The position numbers were made by a program, and so were the translations under genes. A model generated the notes under the pieces. It saw only the letters and a program-made list of their open reading frames with translations. It did no database searches and had not been told where the DNA came from. This document shows, one piece after another, positions 20,351 through 29,434 of a stretch of 64,000 bases of DNA. Origin of the DNA: Actinomycetota bacterium. GTDB taxonomy: Bacteria > Actinomycetota > Actinomycetes > Mycobacteriales > JACQDL01. The DNA lies in NCBI GenBank assembly GCA_016201065.1, contig JACQDL010000014.1, positions 163,547 through 227,546 of the forward strand, read 5' to 3'. The first letter of the stretch is position 1. Each line of letters starts with the position of its first letter.

Positions 20351-21598
20351 GTGCGCCGCCAGCTCACCGCTCTGGTGGCGGCCACCACCTCGCTCGTGCT
20401 GATCGCGTTCCTCGTGCCGATCACGTTGCTGCTGCGGTCCGAGGCGGAGAAACGCGCGATCTCGGCCGCCACCCTGAAGGCGGAGTCACTTGCTCCACTC
20501 GCCTTCAACCTCGCCGACGGTCCGTTGCCCAGCTCGCCGGACGAGGGCTTCGTGGTCACCGTCTTCGAACCCGACGGGCGCATCGTCGGCGCGCCAGCCG
20601 AGCGCACCCCGTCGGTCGCATTGGCGGCCAGCGGCGAAGCCTTCGCGGCACGCACCCGGGACGGCGTCGAGGTGCTCGTGCCCGCGCAGACCGTGCACGG
20701 TGGCGCTGCGGTGATCCGGGTGCTGATCCCGGGCTCGGCGCTGTACGGCGGCGTGTTGCGGGCCTCCGCGGTGCTGGCCGGACTGGGGCTGGTGCTGTTC
20801 ACGGTGGGTCTCGTCGTGGCCGACGCGCTGGGGCGCCGGTTGGTCCGTTCGGTCCGCGGCCTCGCGACGGCGGCGGACCGGCTGTCGGCCGGCGACATGT
20901 CGGCCCGGGTCCCACCCGCCGGACCGCCCGAGATCCGCCAGGCCGGCGCCGGCCTGAACCGGCTCGCCGTCCGGATCGCGGAGCTGCTGGCCAGCGAGCG
21001 CGAGGGAGTCGCCGATCTTGCCCACCGGTTACGCACACCGCTGACCGCGATCCGGCTGGACGCCGAGGCCGTGCGAGACCCGCAGCTGATGACCGACATC
21101 GACCAGTTGGAACGCACCATCGACGAGATGATCCGCACCGCACGCCGTCCAGTCCGGGAAGGCGTGGTCGCCTCGGCGGATCTCGTCGACGTGGTGCGGG
21201 TCAGGGTGGGGTTCTGGTCGGTGCTGGCCGAGGACACCGGCCGGCCGATGTCCACGTATCTGCCGCCGATGACGCTGGCGGTACGGACCAGCCCCACCGA
21301 TGTCGCGGCAGCGGTGGACGCGCTGCTCGGCAACGTCTTCGCGCACACTCCGGACGGCATGCCGCTCCAGGTGACGATCCGGCCACAGCTCAAGGGTGCG
21401 GTGCTGGTCGTCGACGACGGCGGACCGGGCTTCGGCAACCTGGCGGACCTGCAGCGCGGCCGATCGGGAAGCGGGTCGACCGGACTCGGGTTGGACGTGG
21501 CCAGGCGAACGGTGGAGGCGGCTGGCGGGTTCATGGCGGTGGGCCGCTCGCCGCTCGGCGGCGCACGGGTCGAGCTTCATTTCGGCCCGAGCGAGTAG
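20351..21598 (+). CDS. Sensor histidine kinase
   Basis: A 415-aa membrane kinase. It has a first helix (residues 5-28), an extracytoplasmic sensor domain of about 105 residues, a second helix about 137-157, a HAMP domain, and the H box ADLAHRLRTPL with His225. The ATPase domain has N, G1 (VVDDGGPGF) and G2 (GSTGLGLDVARR) boxes. The GTG at 20351, 5 bp after the regulator stop, is preferred over upstream in-frame starts because it places the first helix at the N terminus. Confidence 0.85.
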   Translation: MRRQLTALVAATTSLVLIAFLVPITLLLRSEAEKRAISAATLKAESLAPLAFNLADGPLPSSPDEGFVVTVFEPDGRIVGAPAERTPSVALAASGEAFAARTRDGVEVLVPAQTVHGGAAVIRVLIPGSALYGGVLRASAVLAGLGLVLFTVGLVVADALGRRLVRSVRGLATAADRLSAGDMSARVPPAGPPEIRQAGAGLNRLAVRIAELLASEREGVADLAHRLRTPLTAIRLDAEAVRDPQLMTDIDQLERTIDEMIRTARRPVREGVVASADLVDVVRVRVGFWSVLAEDTGRPMSTYLPPMTLAVRTSPTDVAAAVDALLGNVFAHTPDGMPLQVTIRPQLKGAVLVVDDGGPGFGNLADLQRGRSGSGSTGLGLDVARRTVEAAGGFMAVGRSPLGGARVELHFGPSE

Positions 21599-21601
21599 CC
21601 C

Positions 21602-21670
21602 GCCCAGTCGTCGAGGCTGCCCAGTCGTCGAGGCTGCCCAGTAGTCGGGCGCTGCTCAGTCGTCGAGCGC
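21602..21670. repeat. Four tandem units of 17-18 bp spanning a stop codon
   Basis: GCCCAGTCGTCGAGGCT occurs twice exactly (21602-21618, 21619-21635), then as a diverged 18-bp copy (21636-21653). The fourth unit, GCTCAGTCGTCGAGCGC (21654-21670), is the last codons and stop of the leftward DivIVA-like gene. The gene's 3' end has been copied outward. Confidence 0.75.
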
Positions 21671-22399
21671 GTCGAACCGGACCACGTTGCGCGGCTTGGG
21701 TACCGGCCCGGCGGCATCGTCGGTCGGCTCGCCCGCCCCGTCGAGGAAGTCGCGCGCCGTACCGACCCACTCCAGGACCTCCGAGAGCTGCAGCCGGACC
21801 TTGCCTCGCTCCTGTCGGGCGGCCGCGAGGATCTCCTGGGCCCGCAGCCGGATCCCGTCGGCCTCGTGCCGTGCCGCAGCCACGAGCTCGGTCGCCTCGG
21901 CGCGCGCGTCGTGCACGATACGACTCGCCTCGGACTCCGCGTCGCGGCGCGTTGCCTCAAGGTCACGGCGCAGCTCCGCCGTGCTCTGCGCGGCCTGGGC
22001 CGCCAGTGCCTGCTGGGACGCCGCGATGTCCTGCTCCATCTTCCGCCGCTCCTCGGCACACTCCCGAGCGGTGCGGCTCCGCAGCTGCTCGGCCTCCTGC
22101 TGGGACATCGACAAGATGTCGGCCACCCGCTCGCCCAGAGCCGTGAACGACGGTTGCCAGCTCGCCCTGAGCTCCTCCCACTCCGCGCGTTCGCGCTCCA
22201 GCCCCTGCCGGCCCGCGTGGAGCTGGCTGCGCTCGGCCTCAAGGACATCGTGCTGCCAGGCGAGCTCGGCGAGCTCCTGTTCCATGCGGACCACGTGCTC
22301 GTCGACCTGACGCCGGTCGTAGCCACGGACCACCATGTCGAAGACAACTGGTGGTCTGGAGACCTCAACCGGAATCTTGATCGGCTGCGCTTCGGTCAT
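21656..22399 (-). CDS. DivIVA-domain coiled-coil protein
   Basis: A 247-aa cytoplasmic protein. The N terminus has the DivIVA-type membrane/curvature motif FDMVVRGYDRRQVDEHV (residues about 20-36). Long coiled coils rich in Glu, Gln, Arg and Ala (about 40-210) follow, then a Pro/Asp-rich tail. Relatives in actinomycetes act in polar growth, division or scaffolding. The ATG at 22399 is chosen for its GAGGGGAG site. It is divergent from the EtfD-like gene. Confidence 0.75.
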   Translation of the reverse strand: MTEAQPIKIPVEVSRPPVVFDMVVRGYDRRQVDEHVVRMEQELAELAWQHDVLEAERSQLHAGRQGLERERAEWEELRASWQPSFTALGERVADILSMSQQEAEQLRSRTARECAEERRKMEQDIAASQQALAAQAAQSTAELRRDLEATRRDAESEASRIVHDARAEATELVAAARHEADGIRLRAQEILAAARQERGKVRLQLSEVLEWVGTARDFLDGAGEPTDDAAGPVPKPRNVVRFDALDD

Positions 22400-22501
22400 A
22401 GCTCCCCTCGTCACGTCATGGAGCTGGCGGGCACACGCCGCGATCCGGCAGGGTGCCCCTTCATCGAGATGCTGTGGTGGCACCGAGATCAGTGACACAA
22501 G

Positions 22502-22515
22502 TTACCGGCAAGTAG
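22502..22515. promoter_or_regulatory. TACTGRCNRGTAR-type site before the etfD-like gene
   Basis: TTACCGGCAAGTAG lies 44 bp upstream of the GTG at 22560 and resembles the two sites at 41976 and 41998 in the acyl-CoA dehydrogenase promoter. It sits inside CAAGTT-N12-AACTTG (22498-22521), so a wider dyad is also possible. Confidence 0.5.
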
Positions 22516-22559
22516 AACTTGGTAGTGTGCAGCCGTCGACTCGACGAACGGGAGCTACC

Positions 22560-24761
22560 GTGGCGCTGCGACTGATCATCGGTGGGCTGTTGACCGTGGC
22601 CGCGCTCGCGATCGCCGGCCGCCGGGTGTGGTGGTTGACCCGGCTCGTGCGTTCCGGTCAGCCACAGCACGGCCGCACCGGCGACCTCACCGCACGGCTC
22701 AGGACCCAGGCGGTCGAGGTGCTCGGTCAGCGACGGCTGCTGCGATGGTCCGGTCCCGGGCTGGCGCACCTGCTCACCTTCTGGGGTTTCCTGATCCTGG
22801 GAGCCACCATCGTGGAGGCGTACGGTGCCCTGTTCGACCGGCGGTTCCACATCCCACTGATCGGCCGCTGGCGGATGCTCGGCCTCACCGAGGACTTCTT
22901 CGCCGTCGCCGTGCTCGGCGCGCTGGTCGCGTTCGCCTACTGGCGAATCCGGCAGGCGCCGAAACGCGGCCGACGGGACTCCCGATTCTACGGCTCGCAC
23001 ACCGGCCCGGCCTGGGGCATCCTCTGGATGATCTTCGGGGTTGTCGCGACCCTGCTGCTCTACCGTGGCGCCCAGATCAACACCGGTGTGTTTCCGTTCG
23101 GCAGATCGCGGTTGCCGTTCGCTTCCTACCTGGTGGCCACGGCGTTGCACCCGCTCGGCGAAAGCGCGAACGAGGCCATCGAGACCATCTTCGTACTCGG
23201 TCAAATCGGTGTCATCCTCGCTTTCCTGATCATCGTCGTGCATTCAAAACACCTGCACATCGGTCTCGCGCCGATCAACGTGACCACCAAGCGGCTGCCC
23301 AAGGCACTCGGTCCGCTGCTGCCGATGGAGTCCCGCGGGGAACCCATCAACTTCGAGAACCCTAAGGACGACGATGTCTTCGGCCGTGGCAAGATCGAGG
23401 ACTTCACCTGGAAGGGTTACCTCGACCTGGCCACCTGCACCGAGTGCGGCCGCTGCCAGAGCCAGTGCCCGGCGTGGAACACCGGCAAACCACTGTCACC
23501 CAAACTAGTGATCATGAACCTGCGCAATCACCTGTTCGCCAAGGCGCCATACCTGCTGGGCGACCTGGAGCCACCGGCCGAGGGCACCGTGCAGGTGCAC
23601 GGCGAGGACCCGACCCGGCACCACGCCGTACCGGAGTCGGGGTACGAGAGGGTTGTTGGCAGCACCCCCGCGCAGGCCAGCCGGCCGCTGGTCGGCACGC
23701 TGGAGCAGGGTGGCGTGATCGACCCCGACGTGCTCTGGTCGTGCACCACCTGTGGCGCCTGCGTGGAGCAGTGTCCGGTGGACATCGAGCACGTCGACCA
23801 CATCATGGACATGCGCCGGTTCCAGGTGCTCGTCGAGTCGTCGTTCCCCTCCGAGGCCGGCGTGATGCTACGCAACCTGGAGAACAAGGGCAATCCGTGG
23901 GGAATGAACGCCACGGCCCGGGAGGAGTGGACCCAGGGACTGGACTTCGACGTCCGCCGGATCGAACCGGGCGCGACCATTCCGGCGGACGTGGAGTACC
24001 TATTCTGGGTTGGCTGCGCCGGCGCGCTGGAGGACCGGTCCAAGAAGGTCACCCGGGCGGTCGCCGAGTTGCTGCACACCGCCGACGTGTCGTTCGCGAT
24101 CCTCGGCCGGCACGAGTCGTGCACCGGCGACCCGGCGCGCCGCCTGGGCAACGAGTTCGTGTTCCAGATGCTCGGCCAGGCGAACGTCGAGGTGCTCAAC
24201 TCGGTGGGCGCGAAGAAGATCGTGGCCACCTGCCCGCACTGCTTCAACACGCTCGCCAACGAGTACCCGCAGCTCGGCGGGGACTACCAGGTGGTGCACC
24301 ACACCCAGCTGCTGGCAATGCTGGTGGAGACCGGGAAGCTGGTCCCCGTCCAGCCGGTGGACCAGAAGGTGACCTACCACGACCCGTGCTACCTGGGCCG
24401 GCACAACGAGGTCTACACTGCGCCGCGCGACGTGCTGTCCGCCGTCCCCGGCCTGAGGTCGCAGGAGATGCACCGCTGCAAGGAACGCGGCTTCTGCTGC
24501 GGGGCCGGTGGCGCCCGGATGTGGATGGAGGAGAAGATCGGCAAGCGGATCAACGTCGCGCGTACCGAGGAGGCCCTCGGCCTCGATCCGGACGTCATCT
24601 CCACCGCCTGCCCCTACTGCATGGTGATGCTCTCCGATGCCGTGGTCGCCAAGCAGCAGGAGGGTGCCGCCCGCGACGACGTGACCGTGCTCGACGTGGC
24701 ACAGATCCTGCAACGCTCGCTGGCGGCGCCGTCGCCGGCGCCGAGCGCACCCCAGGGCTGA
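22560..24761 (+). CDS. EtfD-like membrane Fe-S oxidoreductase
   Basis: A 733-aa protein. The N-terminal 260 residues form about five membrane helices of the nitrate-reductase-gamma/HdrE type. Two [4Fe-4S] motifs follow (CTECGRCQSQCP and CTTCGACVEQCP), then two CCG cysteine-rich domains (CPHCFNTLANEYP...YHDPCYLGRH, CCGAGGARMW and CPYC). M. tuberculosis Rv0338c (EtfD), as I recall, has this layout and passes electrons from ETF, reduced by acyl-CoA dehydrogenases, to the quinone pool. The GTG at 22560 follows GGGAG and gives a clean first helix. Its promoter shares a motif with the FadE5-like gene at 42063. Confidence 0.85.
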   Translation: MALRLIIGGLLTVAALAIAGRRVWWLTRLVRSGQPQHGRTGDLTARLRTQAVEVLGQRRLLRWSGPGLAHLLTFWGFLILGATIVEAYGALFDRRFHIPLIGRWRMLGLTEDFFAVAVLGALVAFAYWRIRQAPKRGRRDSRFYGSHTGPAWGILWMIFGVVATLLLYRGAQINTGVFPFGRSRLPFASYLVATALHPLGESANEAIETIFVLGQIGVILAFLIIVVHSKHLHIGLAPINVTTKRLPKALGPLLPMESRGEPINFENPKDDDVFGRGKIEDFTWKGYLDLATCTECGRCQSQCPAWNTGKPLSPKLVIMNLRNHLFAKAPYLLGDLEPPAEGTVQVHGEDPTRHHAVPESGYERVVGSTPAQASRPLVGTLEQGGVIDPDVLWSCTTCGACVEQCPVDIEHVDHIMDMRRFQVLVESSFPSEAGVMLRNLENKGNPWGMNATAREEWTQGLDFDVRRIEPGATIPADVEYLFWVGCAGALEDRSKKVTRAVAELLHTADVSFAILGRHESCTGDPARRLGNEFVFQMLGQANVEVLNSVGAKKIVATCPHCFNTLANEYPQLGGDYQVVHHTQLLAMLVETGKLVPVQPVDQKVTYHDPCYLGRHNEVYTAPRDVLSAVPGLRSQEMHRCKERGFCCGAGGARMWMEEKIGKRINVARTEEALGLDPDVISTACPYCMVMLSDAVVAKQQEGAARDDVTVLDVAQILQRSLAAPSPAPSAPQG

Positions 24762-24794
24762 CCAGGTGTGCCGCTGACCCGCCACACTGGTGAG

Positions 24795-25352
24795 GTGAGC
24801 TTCCTGTTCGGCCCCAGCCGGGACCCGCGGCGCGATCCGGAACTGGTCGCCGGACTCGCTCGGGCACGGCGCCGGTTGGCGAGGGACATCAACGACGAGC
24901 GGGCGCTGGCGTTCGACGACCTGCCGCGACCACGACGGCGAGGGACGTGGATGATCGCGCTCGTCGCGGCGTTCATGCTGCTCGGCGCCTTCGGGCTGCT
25001 TCCCCGGCTCGGTGGCACACCGCCGTCGTCGGCCGTCTGCACCCAGCCGTATCTGACGCTCGGCTCGGCGACCGCGCGGCCGGGTGGCCTGATCTCCTGG
25101 CAGGCCGGCGGCGCGAACGGCGTCGACTTCCTCCTGGCGATCGACGCCACCGCGGTGCGGGACAGCGACGGGAAGCCGGTGGCCGACGGTGGCCGGCTGC
25201 TGAGCCCACCGTTCCGCATGGTGGAGTGCGAGATCGCCCCGGCCCGGTTCGCGGCCCCCACCGGGGTCGGCGACCACGAGGTTGAGCTGTTCCAACGGTC
25301 CGGAAGCAGGTACGTCGTCGTGGTGACCGCACCGCTCACCGTCCAGCCGTGA
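24795..25352 (+). CDS. Single-pass membrane protein of unknown function
   Basis: A 185-aa protein with a basic cytoplasmic N terminus (about 50 residues), one hydrophobic helix (MIALVAAFMLLGAFGLLPRL), and an outside domain of about 110 residues. That domain has two cysteines and reads like a small beta sandwich (TLGSATARPGGLISWQAGG). The start is uncertain: GTG 24795 or GTG 24768. It follows the etfD-like gene by 33 bp and may be cotranscribed. No family was recognised. Confidence 0.55.
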   Translation: MSFLFGPSRDPRRDPELVAGLARARRRLARDINDERALAFDDLPRPRRRGTWMIALVAAFMLLGAFGLLPRLGGTPPSSAVCTQPYLTLGSATARPGGLISWQAGGANGVDFLLAIDATAVRDSDGKPVADGGRLLSPPFRMVECEIAPARFAAPTGVGDHEVELFQRSGSRYVVVVTAPLTVQP

Positions 25353-25362
25353 TCCCTCCCCG

Positions 25363-25941
25363 TCAGCCGGTCGGCCAGCGTCGGAAGTTCAGCCAGGACT
25401 TGGACGGCGTGGGACCCCGTTGCCCCTGGTACCGCGAGCCGTACACGGCGGCGCCGTAGGGGTGCTCGGCCGGGCTGGACAGTCGGAACAGGCAGAGCTG
25501 CCCGATCTTCATCCCCGGCCAGAGGGTGATCGGCAGGTTCGCCACGTTGGACAGCTCCAAGGTGATGTGGCCGGTGAACCCCGGATCGATCCAGCCCGCC
25601 GTGGAGTGCGTGAGCAGGCCGAGCCGACCCAGGCTCGACTTGCCCTCGATACGCCCCGCGAGATCGTCAGGGAGGGTGACGATCTCCAGGGTGGATGCGA
25701 GCACGAACTCACCGGGATGCAGCACGAACGGGTCATCGCCGTCCGGCTCGACGAGCGTGGTCAGGTCGTCCTGTTGCTGGGCCGGGTCGATGTGGGTGTA
25801 CTTGGTGTTGTCGAAGACCCGGAAGTACCGGTCCAGGCGAAGATCGATACTGGACGGCTGGACCAGCGCCTCGTCATAGGGCACGAGGACGAGCCGACCC
25901 TGGCCGACCTCCTTCTTGATGTCCCGGTCAGGCAGCAGCAT
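25363..25941 (-). CDS. dcd: dCTP deaminase
   Basis: A 192-aa enzyme of the dUTPase/dCTP deaminase fold. Motifs are the N-terminal [35 protein letters not shown] split over the active site, and [23 protein letters not shown]. It makes dUTP from dCTP. The M. tuberculosis homologue also hydrolyses dUTP, giving dUMP directly. It belongs with nrdJ (53728) in deoxynucleotide supply. Confidence 0.93.
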   Translation of the reverse strand: MLLPDRDIKKEVGQGRLVLVPYDEALVQPSSIDLRLDRYFRVFDNTKYTHIDPAQQQDDLTTLVEPDGDDPFVLHPGEFVLASTLEIVTLPDDLAGRIEGKSSLGRLGLLTHSTAGWIDPGFTGHITLELSNVANLPITLWPGMKIGQLCLFRLSSPAEHPYGAAVYGSRYQGQRGPTPSKSWLNFRRWPTG

Positions 25942-26005
25942 GGCCGGACCCTAGCAACTGTGCGGTAGAGTCCATGCCGCCTGGTCGGCTAGGCTGGCGC
26001 GGCGC

Positions 26006-26079
26006 GCGGGTGTAGTTCAATGGCAGAACATCAGCTTCCCAAGCTGACAGTGCGAGTTCGATTCTCGTCACCCGCTCCA
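26006..26079 (+). tRNA. tRNA-Gly (anticodon CCC)
   Basis: A complete 74-nt cloverleaf. Acceptor GCGGGTG pairs with CACCCGC, the D arm is GTTC...GAAC, the anticodon stem TCAGC/GCTGA closes loop TTCCCAA (anticodon CCC), and the T loop is TTCGATT. The CCA end is encoded at 26077-26079. Confidence 0.95.
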
Positions 26080-26101
26080 GTCTGAGGTCAGGTGAGGCTC
26101 T

Positions 26102-26329
26102 GTGATCGACGGCGTGACGATCGATCACCAGATCATGGGTGGCGTCCCGTGCATCGCGGGGACTCGCATCCCGATTGCAACGGTTATCGGTCTTCTCGGC
26201 CAAGGCGAGACGATCGAGTCGATTCTTCCCGAATACCCTACTTTGATCCGTGATCACATCCTTGCGGCCCTGCGGTTCGCGGCCAGGGCCGTCAACGAGC
26301 GGGAACTTCCGTTGCGTCCCTCGGCATGA
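26102..26329 (+). CDS. DUF433 antitoxin
   Basis: A 75-aa DUF433 protein (VPCIAGTRIPIATVIGLLGQG, then SILPEYPTLIRDHILAALRFAA), a helix-turn-helix-like family that usually sits directly before a PIN-like (DUF5615) ribonuclease and acts as its antitoxin. The GTG start is 22 bp past the tRNA-Gly end. Its stop overlaps the toxin start by 4 bp. The toxin is broken, so this antitoxin is an orphan. Confidence 0.75.
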   Translation: MIDGVTIDHQIMGGVPCIAGTRIPIATVIGLLGQGETIESILPEYPTLIRDHILAALRFAARAVNERELPLRPSA

Positions 26330-26589
26330 GGTTCTTCGTCGACGAGTGCCTGCCGACCCGTGTTGCGCCGATTCTGGCCGAAGCCGGACATGACGCGATC
26401 CATGTCGTGGAGGTGGCGCTGGCCGGCGCTCCGGTTTCGGAGACAGGACCGACGAGCCACATCCCTGACATCCGTGCTCCTGACCAACCTCGACGCGCTC
26501 GTCGACGACCTGACGGCTGGCGCCTTCGTGGTGATCACCGAAGACCGTCTCCGCATCCGATCGCTCCCCTTACCGAAGGCGCCGACTGA
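26326..26589 (+). pseudogene. Broken PIN-like (DUF5615) toxin gene
   Basis: The first 36 residues (MRFFVDECLPTRVAPILAEA, GHDAIHVVEVALAGAP) match the start of DUF5615 toxins. The family C terminus (SVLLTNLDALVDDL, GAFVVITEDRLRIRSLPL) is found only in another frame, from about 26470 to 26577. The middle of about 45 residues, which carries the acidic residues of the nuclease core, is absent. A deletion that also shifted the frame explains this. The annotated reading frame to 26589 is therefore mostly out-of-frame translation. Confidence 0.65.
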
Positions 26590-26724
26590 TCAGCTGGCCA
26601 CCCACAGGCCAGGCGCGACGCCCTCGGCCGTTCGTGCGCGTCATCCACCCCCCGGGGGTCGGCAAGGTCGTACCGGTGAGTGGGTCTGGGTGGTGACGCA
26701 CCCAGACGATGGTTCGGTGTCGTC

Positions 26725-27534
26725 TCATGCCGGTTTGACGGCGACGACCTGCAGATAGGGAGACGGGATCTCGCACGTCCCGTCGGTGGCGGTGTTGTGC
26801 TGGTCGGCCAGGTGGACCCAGTCACTGGTGTACGCGGCGGTCTGCTCGGGGTCCATCCGGGAGACGACCGTGGCCACCGGGCCGAACCAGTCCTTGAACA
26901 GCTCGAACAGGCTGCTCGTGCTGTGGTGGACGAAGCCGGTGTACTCGGCGCTGGTGTCCAGCTTGCTGACGTGACCGGCGAACAGCTGTTCCAGCCGCTC
27001 CCGGGTTCCCCACGCAGCCGGTGGCAGCACGCCGGCAGGCGGCGGCAGGTAGCGGGCCTGAAGCCCGAACTGGGCGCCCACCCAGCTGTCTGGGGTCCAG
27101 TTCGCCATCCCCAGCCGGCCACCCGGCCGCAGCACCCGGATCAGCTCACCGGCGGTGGCCTGCTGGTCCGGGGCGAACATCGCACCGAACGTCGAGGTGA
27201 CCACATCGAAGCTCCCGTCCGGGAACGGCAACGCCTGCGCGTCTGCGACCTCGGTCCGCAGTGGAAGACCCTCCGCAGAAGCCCGCACCGCCGCGTGCTC
27301 CAGCAGGTCGGGCACGTAGTCGGTGCACGTCACCTCGGCCCACCGCCGCGCCGCCGCCAGCGCCGTGTTCCCTGACCCGCCGGCCACGTCCAGCACCCGT
27401 TCCCCGGCATGCACGTGCAGGGCCCGGACCAGCAACTCCCCGACCACCAGCTGCGAGACCCCGATCCGGTGAAAGTCGCCCCGGGCCCACATGGCCTGCT
27501 GAACCCGTGTCACCTCTTCGAACTTTGGCGTCAT
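26725..27534 (-). CDS. SAM-dependent methyltransferase
   Basis: A 269-aa class I methyltransferase. Motif I is VLDVAGGSGNTALAAA (residues 48-63), followed by TCTDYVPDLLEHA, the acidic VADAQALPFPDGSFDVV and IRVLRPGGRLGMANWTP. It belongs to the UbiE/Methyltransf_11 type; the substrate is unknown. The ATG at 27534 has GGAGGGGCG upstream, while upstream in-frame codons do not look coding. It converges on the broken toxin gene. Confidence 0.8.
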   Translation of the reverse strand: MTPKFEEVTRVQQAMWARGDFHRIGVSQLVVGELLVRALHVHAGERVLDVAGGSGNTALAAARRWAEVTCTDYVPDLLEHAAVRASAEGLPLRTEVADAQALPFPDGSFDVVTSTFGAMFAPDQQATAGELIRVLRPGGRLGMANWTPDSWVGAQFGLQARYLPPPAGVLPPAAWGTRERLEQLFAGHVSKLDTSAEYTGFVHHSTSSLFELFKDWFGPVATVVSRMDPEQTAAYTSDWVHLADQHNTATDGTCEIPSPYLQVVAVKPA

Positions 27535-27952
27535 CGCCCCTCCAAGCCAGTGCGGCAGCCGTACTTCGTGAACTTCACTGATTTGCGGCGTTCGTGACGT
27601 ATGGCAGCCACCGGCTGGTCTTCGAGCTGCGACGCAAGAAGACTGCCCGGCGGCTGCCGGGGCCAGGGTAGCCGCAGCGACCGCCGGTGGGTGGCTGAAC
27701 GAGTTGATGGACCAACCCGCAGACCAGGGCGTGTGCGTGTCCGGCAACTCGAACCTCGCCTGTGCCATGAGCCCACCGACACGACCCCGGGTCCGCCTCG
27801 CGTCTGGACGAGGCACCTACAAGATCAATTCAGCCACCGCGCTGCCACTGGGCGTTACAGTCGGAGATGACCGGAACCGATGCGGACACGGCAATGCAGC
27901 CAAGGTTCGCCGACCGATCCGCTTCGGTGTCCCACTGACCAGGGAGGCAGCC
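27535..27952. other. 418-bp spacer without a supported gene
   Basis: Open frames cross this stretch on both strands, but none has a start, a ribosome site or recognisable domain. It presumably carries the methyltransferase and gerW-like promoters. No repeat or dyad stands out. Confidence 0.5.
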
Positions 27953-28303
27953 ATGAGGCTCGACGAACTCGTGACCACAGCCAAGGACGCGGTCACGGTG
28001 CGGCGTGTGTTTGCCGAGCCGTACGAGAAGGACGGCGTCACCATTATCGCTGCGGCGGTAGTTGCCGGTGGGGGCGGTGGCGGGGCCGGCCACGATGAAG
28101 CTGGCCAAGAGGGCGAGGGGGGCGGCTTCGGCATCAGGGCCCGGCCGGCAGGTGCCTACGTCATCAAGGAGGGCACCGTGCGCTGGAACCCCGCAGTGGA
28201 CGTGAACCGGATCGTCCTGACGGTCGGGTGTGCGGTGATCGTCTACCTGCTCACCCGCGTTCGGCTCCAGAAGATCATGGCTCGGGCGGCCCGCAGCTCA
28301 TGA
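27953..28303 (+). CDS. GerW/YtfJ family sporulation protein
   Basis: A 116-aa protein with the YtfJ/GerW signature: a charged N terminus (MRLDELVTTAKDAVTVRRVF, then EPYEKDGVTIIAAAVV), a glycine-rich loop, and GGGFGIRARPAGAYVIKEG. A final hydrophobic helix (IVLTVGCAVIVYLLTRV) may anchor it. In Bacillus GerW is needed for spore germination; the actinobacterial role is not defined. The ATG follows GGGAGG. Confidence 0.75.
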   Translation: MRLDELVTTAKDAVTVRRVFAEPYEKDGVTIIAAAVVAGGGGGGAGHDEAGQEGEGGGFGIRARPAGAYVIKEGTVRWNPAVDVNRIVLTVGCAVIVYLLTRVRLQKIMARAARSS

Positions 28304-28554
28304 GCCGTGGGCCGCGACCATGAGTACTCGCGCCTAGGGTGACGGTGCGCGTCGATCTCCGGTCCCGCCGTCGCCCGACACGCCACCAATTCTGGCCCAC
28401 GCACGACTGGGCCGCGCGAGGTCTCCCGGCGCCGTCGTGTTGAACGTGTCTCCACCGGGCAGGGCTGGTGGCCGGTTGCCGGGGCACAACGCGGTCGGCG
28501 TACGCCCGCGTCGGGTCGCTGGCCTTCGGCTCCGCGAGAGTCCAGCATGAAGAC

Positions 28555-29409
28555 ATGATGCGTCGGTTCAGCGTGCTCGTCGCCGCCATGCTCCCCCTTG
28601 CGGCCTGCGGTAACGGCGGTTCGACCACCCCGACGCCGAGCCCGGGCGCCGCCAGCAGCAACGCCAGCGTCACCCCGGGCGGCACGCCCACCGGCGCTGC
28701 CACCACCACTGTCCGGACCTATTTCATCCGCAATGAGAAGGTCGCACCGGTCGCCCGGACGGTCAGCGGCACCGCCGTCGCCAAGGCTGCGATGGAGCAG
28801 CTCGTGGCAGGACCGACGGCGAGCGAGAAGGCAGCCGGGCTGACCAGCTCGGTGCCCGCCGGCACGAAGGTCCTCGGCATCTCCATCACCAACGGCACCG
28901 CCACGGTCGACCTGTCGGCGACCTACACCAGCGGCGGCGGCAGCCTGTCCATGCAGTCCCGGGTGGCCCAGGTCGTGTACACGCTCACCCAGTTCCCCAC
29001 CATCACTCGGGTGAAGTTCTCCATCGACGGCACACCGGTGACCGCGATCGGCGGTGAGGGCGTCGTGGTCGACCCGCCGCAAACCCGCGCCGACTGGGAG
29101 AGCCTCACCCCGGAGATCCTCGTCGAATCGCCACTTCCCGGGGAGAAGGTCACCAGCCCGTTCACCGCGACCGGCACCGCCAACACCTTCGAGGCCACCT
29201 ACCAGTACCGGCTGCGCGGGCCGAGCGGGGCGATCCTGACGAAGGGGTCCGGGATGGCCACCTCCGGCACCGGAACCAGGGGCACCTTCGCCCAGCCGAT
29301 CGCCTACGCCGCCGGCAGCAGCGGCAACGGCATGCTGGAGATGTTCGCGTTGTCGGCCAAGGACGGCGCCGAGATCAGCCTCTACCAGGTGCCGATCGTG
29401 CTGGGCTGA
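28555..29409 (+). CDS. Lipoprotein with GerMN and Gmad2-like domains
   Basis: A 284-aa exported lipoprotein. The signal peptide ends in lipobox MLPLAAC (Cys20). A Thr/Pro/Ser-rich linker runs to about residue 55. A GerMN domain follows (YFIRNEKVAPVARTV, AMEQLVAGPTASEKAAGLTS, ATVDLSATY, VVYTLTQFPTITRVKFSIDG). The last 100 residues (ILVESPLPGEKVTSPFTATG, FAQPIAYA) fit the Gmad2 Ig-like domain. Such proteins are thought to bind wall or spore-coat material. The start could be one codon later. Confidence 0.78.
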   Translation: MMRRFSVLVAAMLPLAACGNGGSTTPTPSPGAASSNASVTPGGTPTGAATTTVRTYFIRNEKVAPVARTVSGTAVAKAAMEQLVAGPTASEKAAGLTSSVPAGTKVLGISITNGTATVDLSATYTSGGGSLSMQSRVAQVVYTLTQFPTITRVKFSIDGTPVTAIGGEGVVVDPPQTRADWESLTPEILVESPLPGEKVTSPFTATGTANTFEATYQYRLRGPSGAILTKGSGMATSGTGTRGTFAQPIAYAAGSSGNGMLEMFALSAKDGAEISLYQVPIVLG

Positions 29410-29434
29410 GGGCGGCGCCGGTACCGGGGCGGAG

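Noticed and set aside
26080-28300. Integrated island at the tRNA-Gly 3' end
   Set aside because: No second copy of the tRNA 3' end and no integrase was found downstream, so only the toxin-antitoxin remnant is reported.
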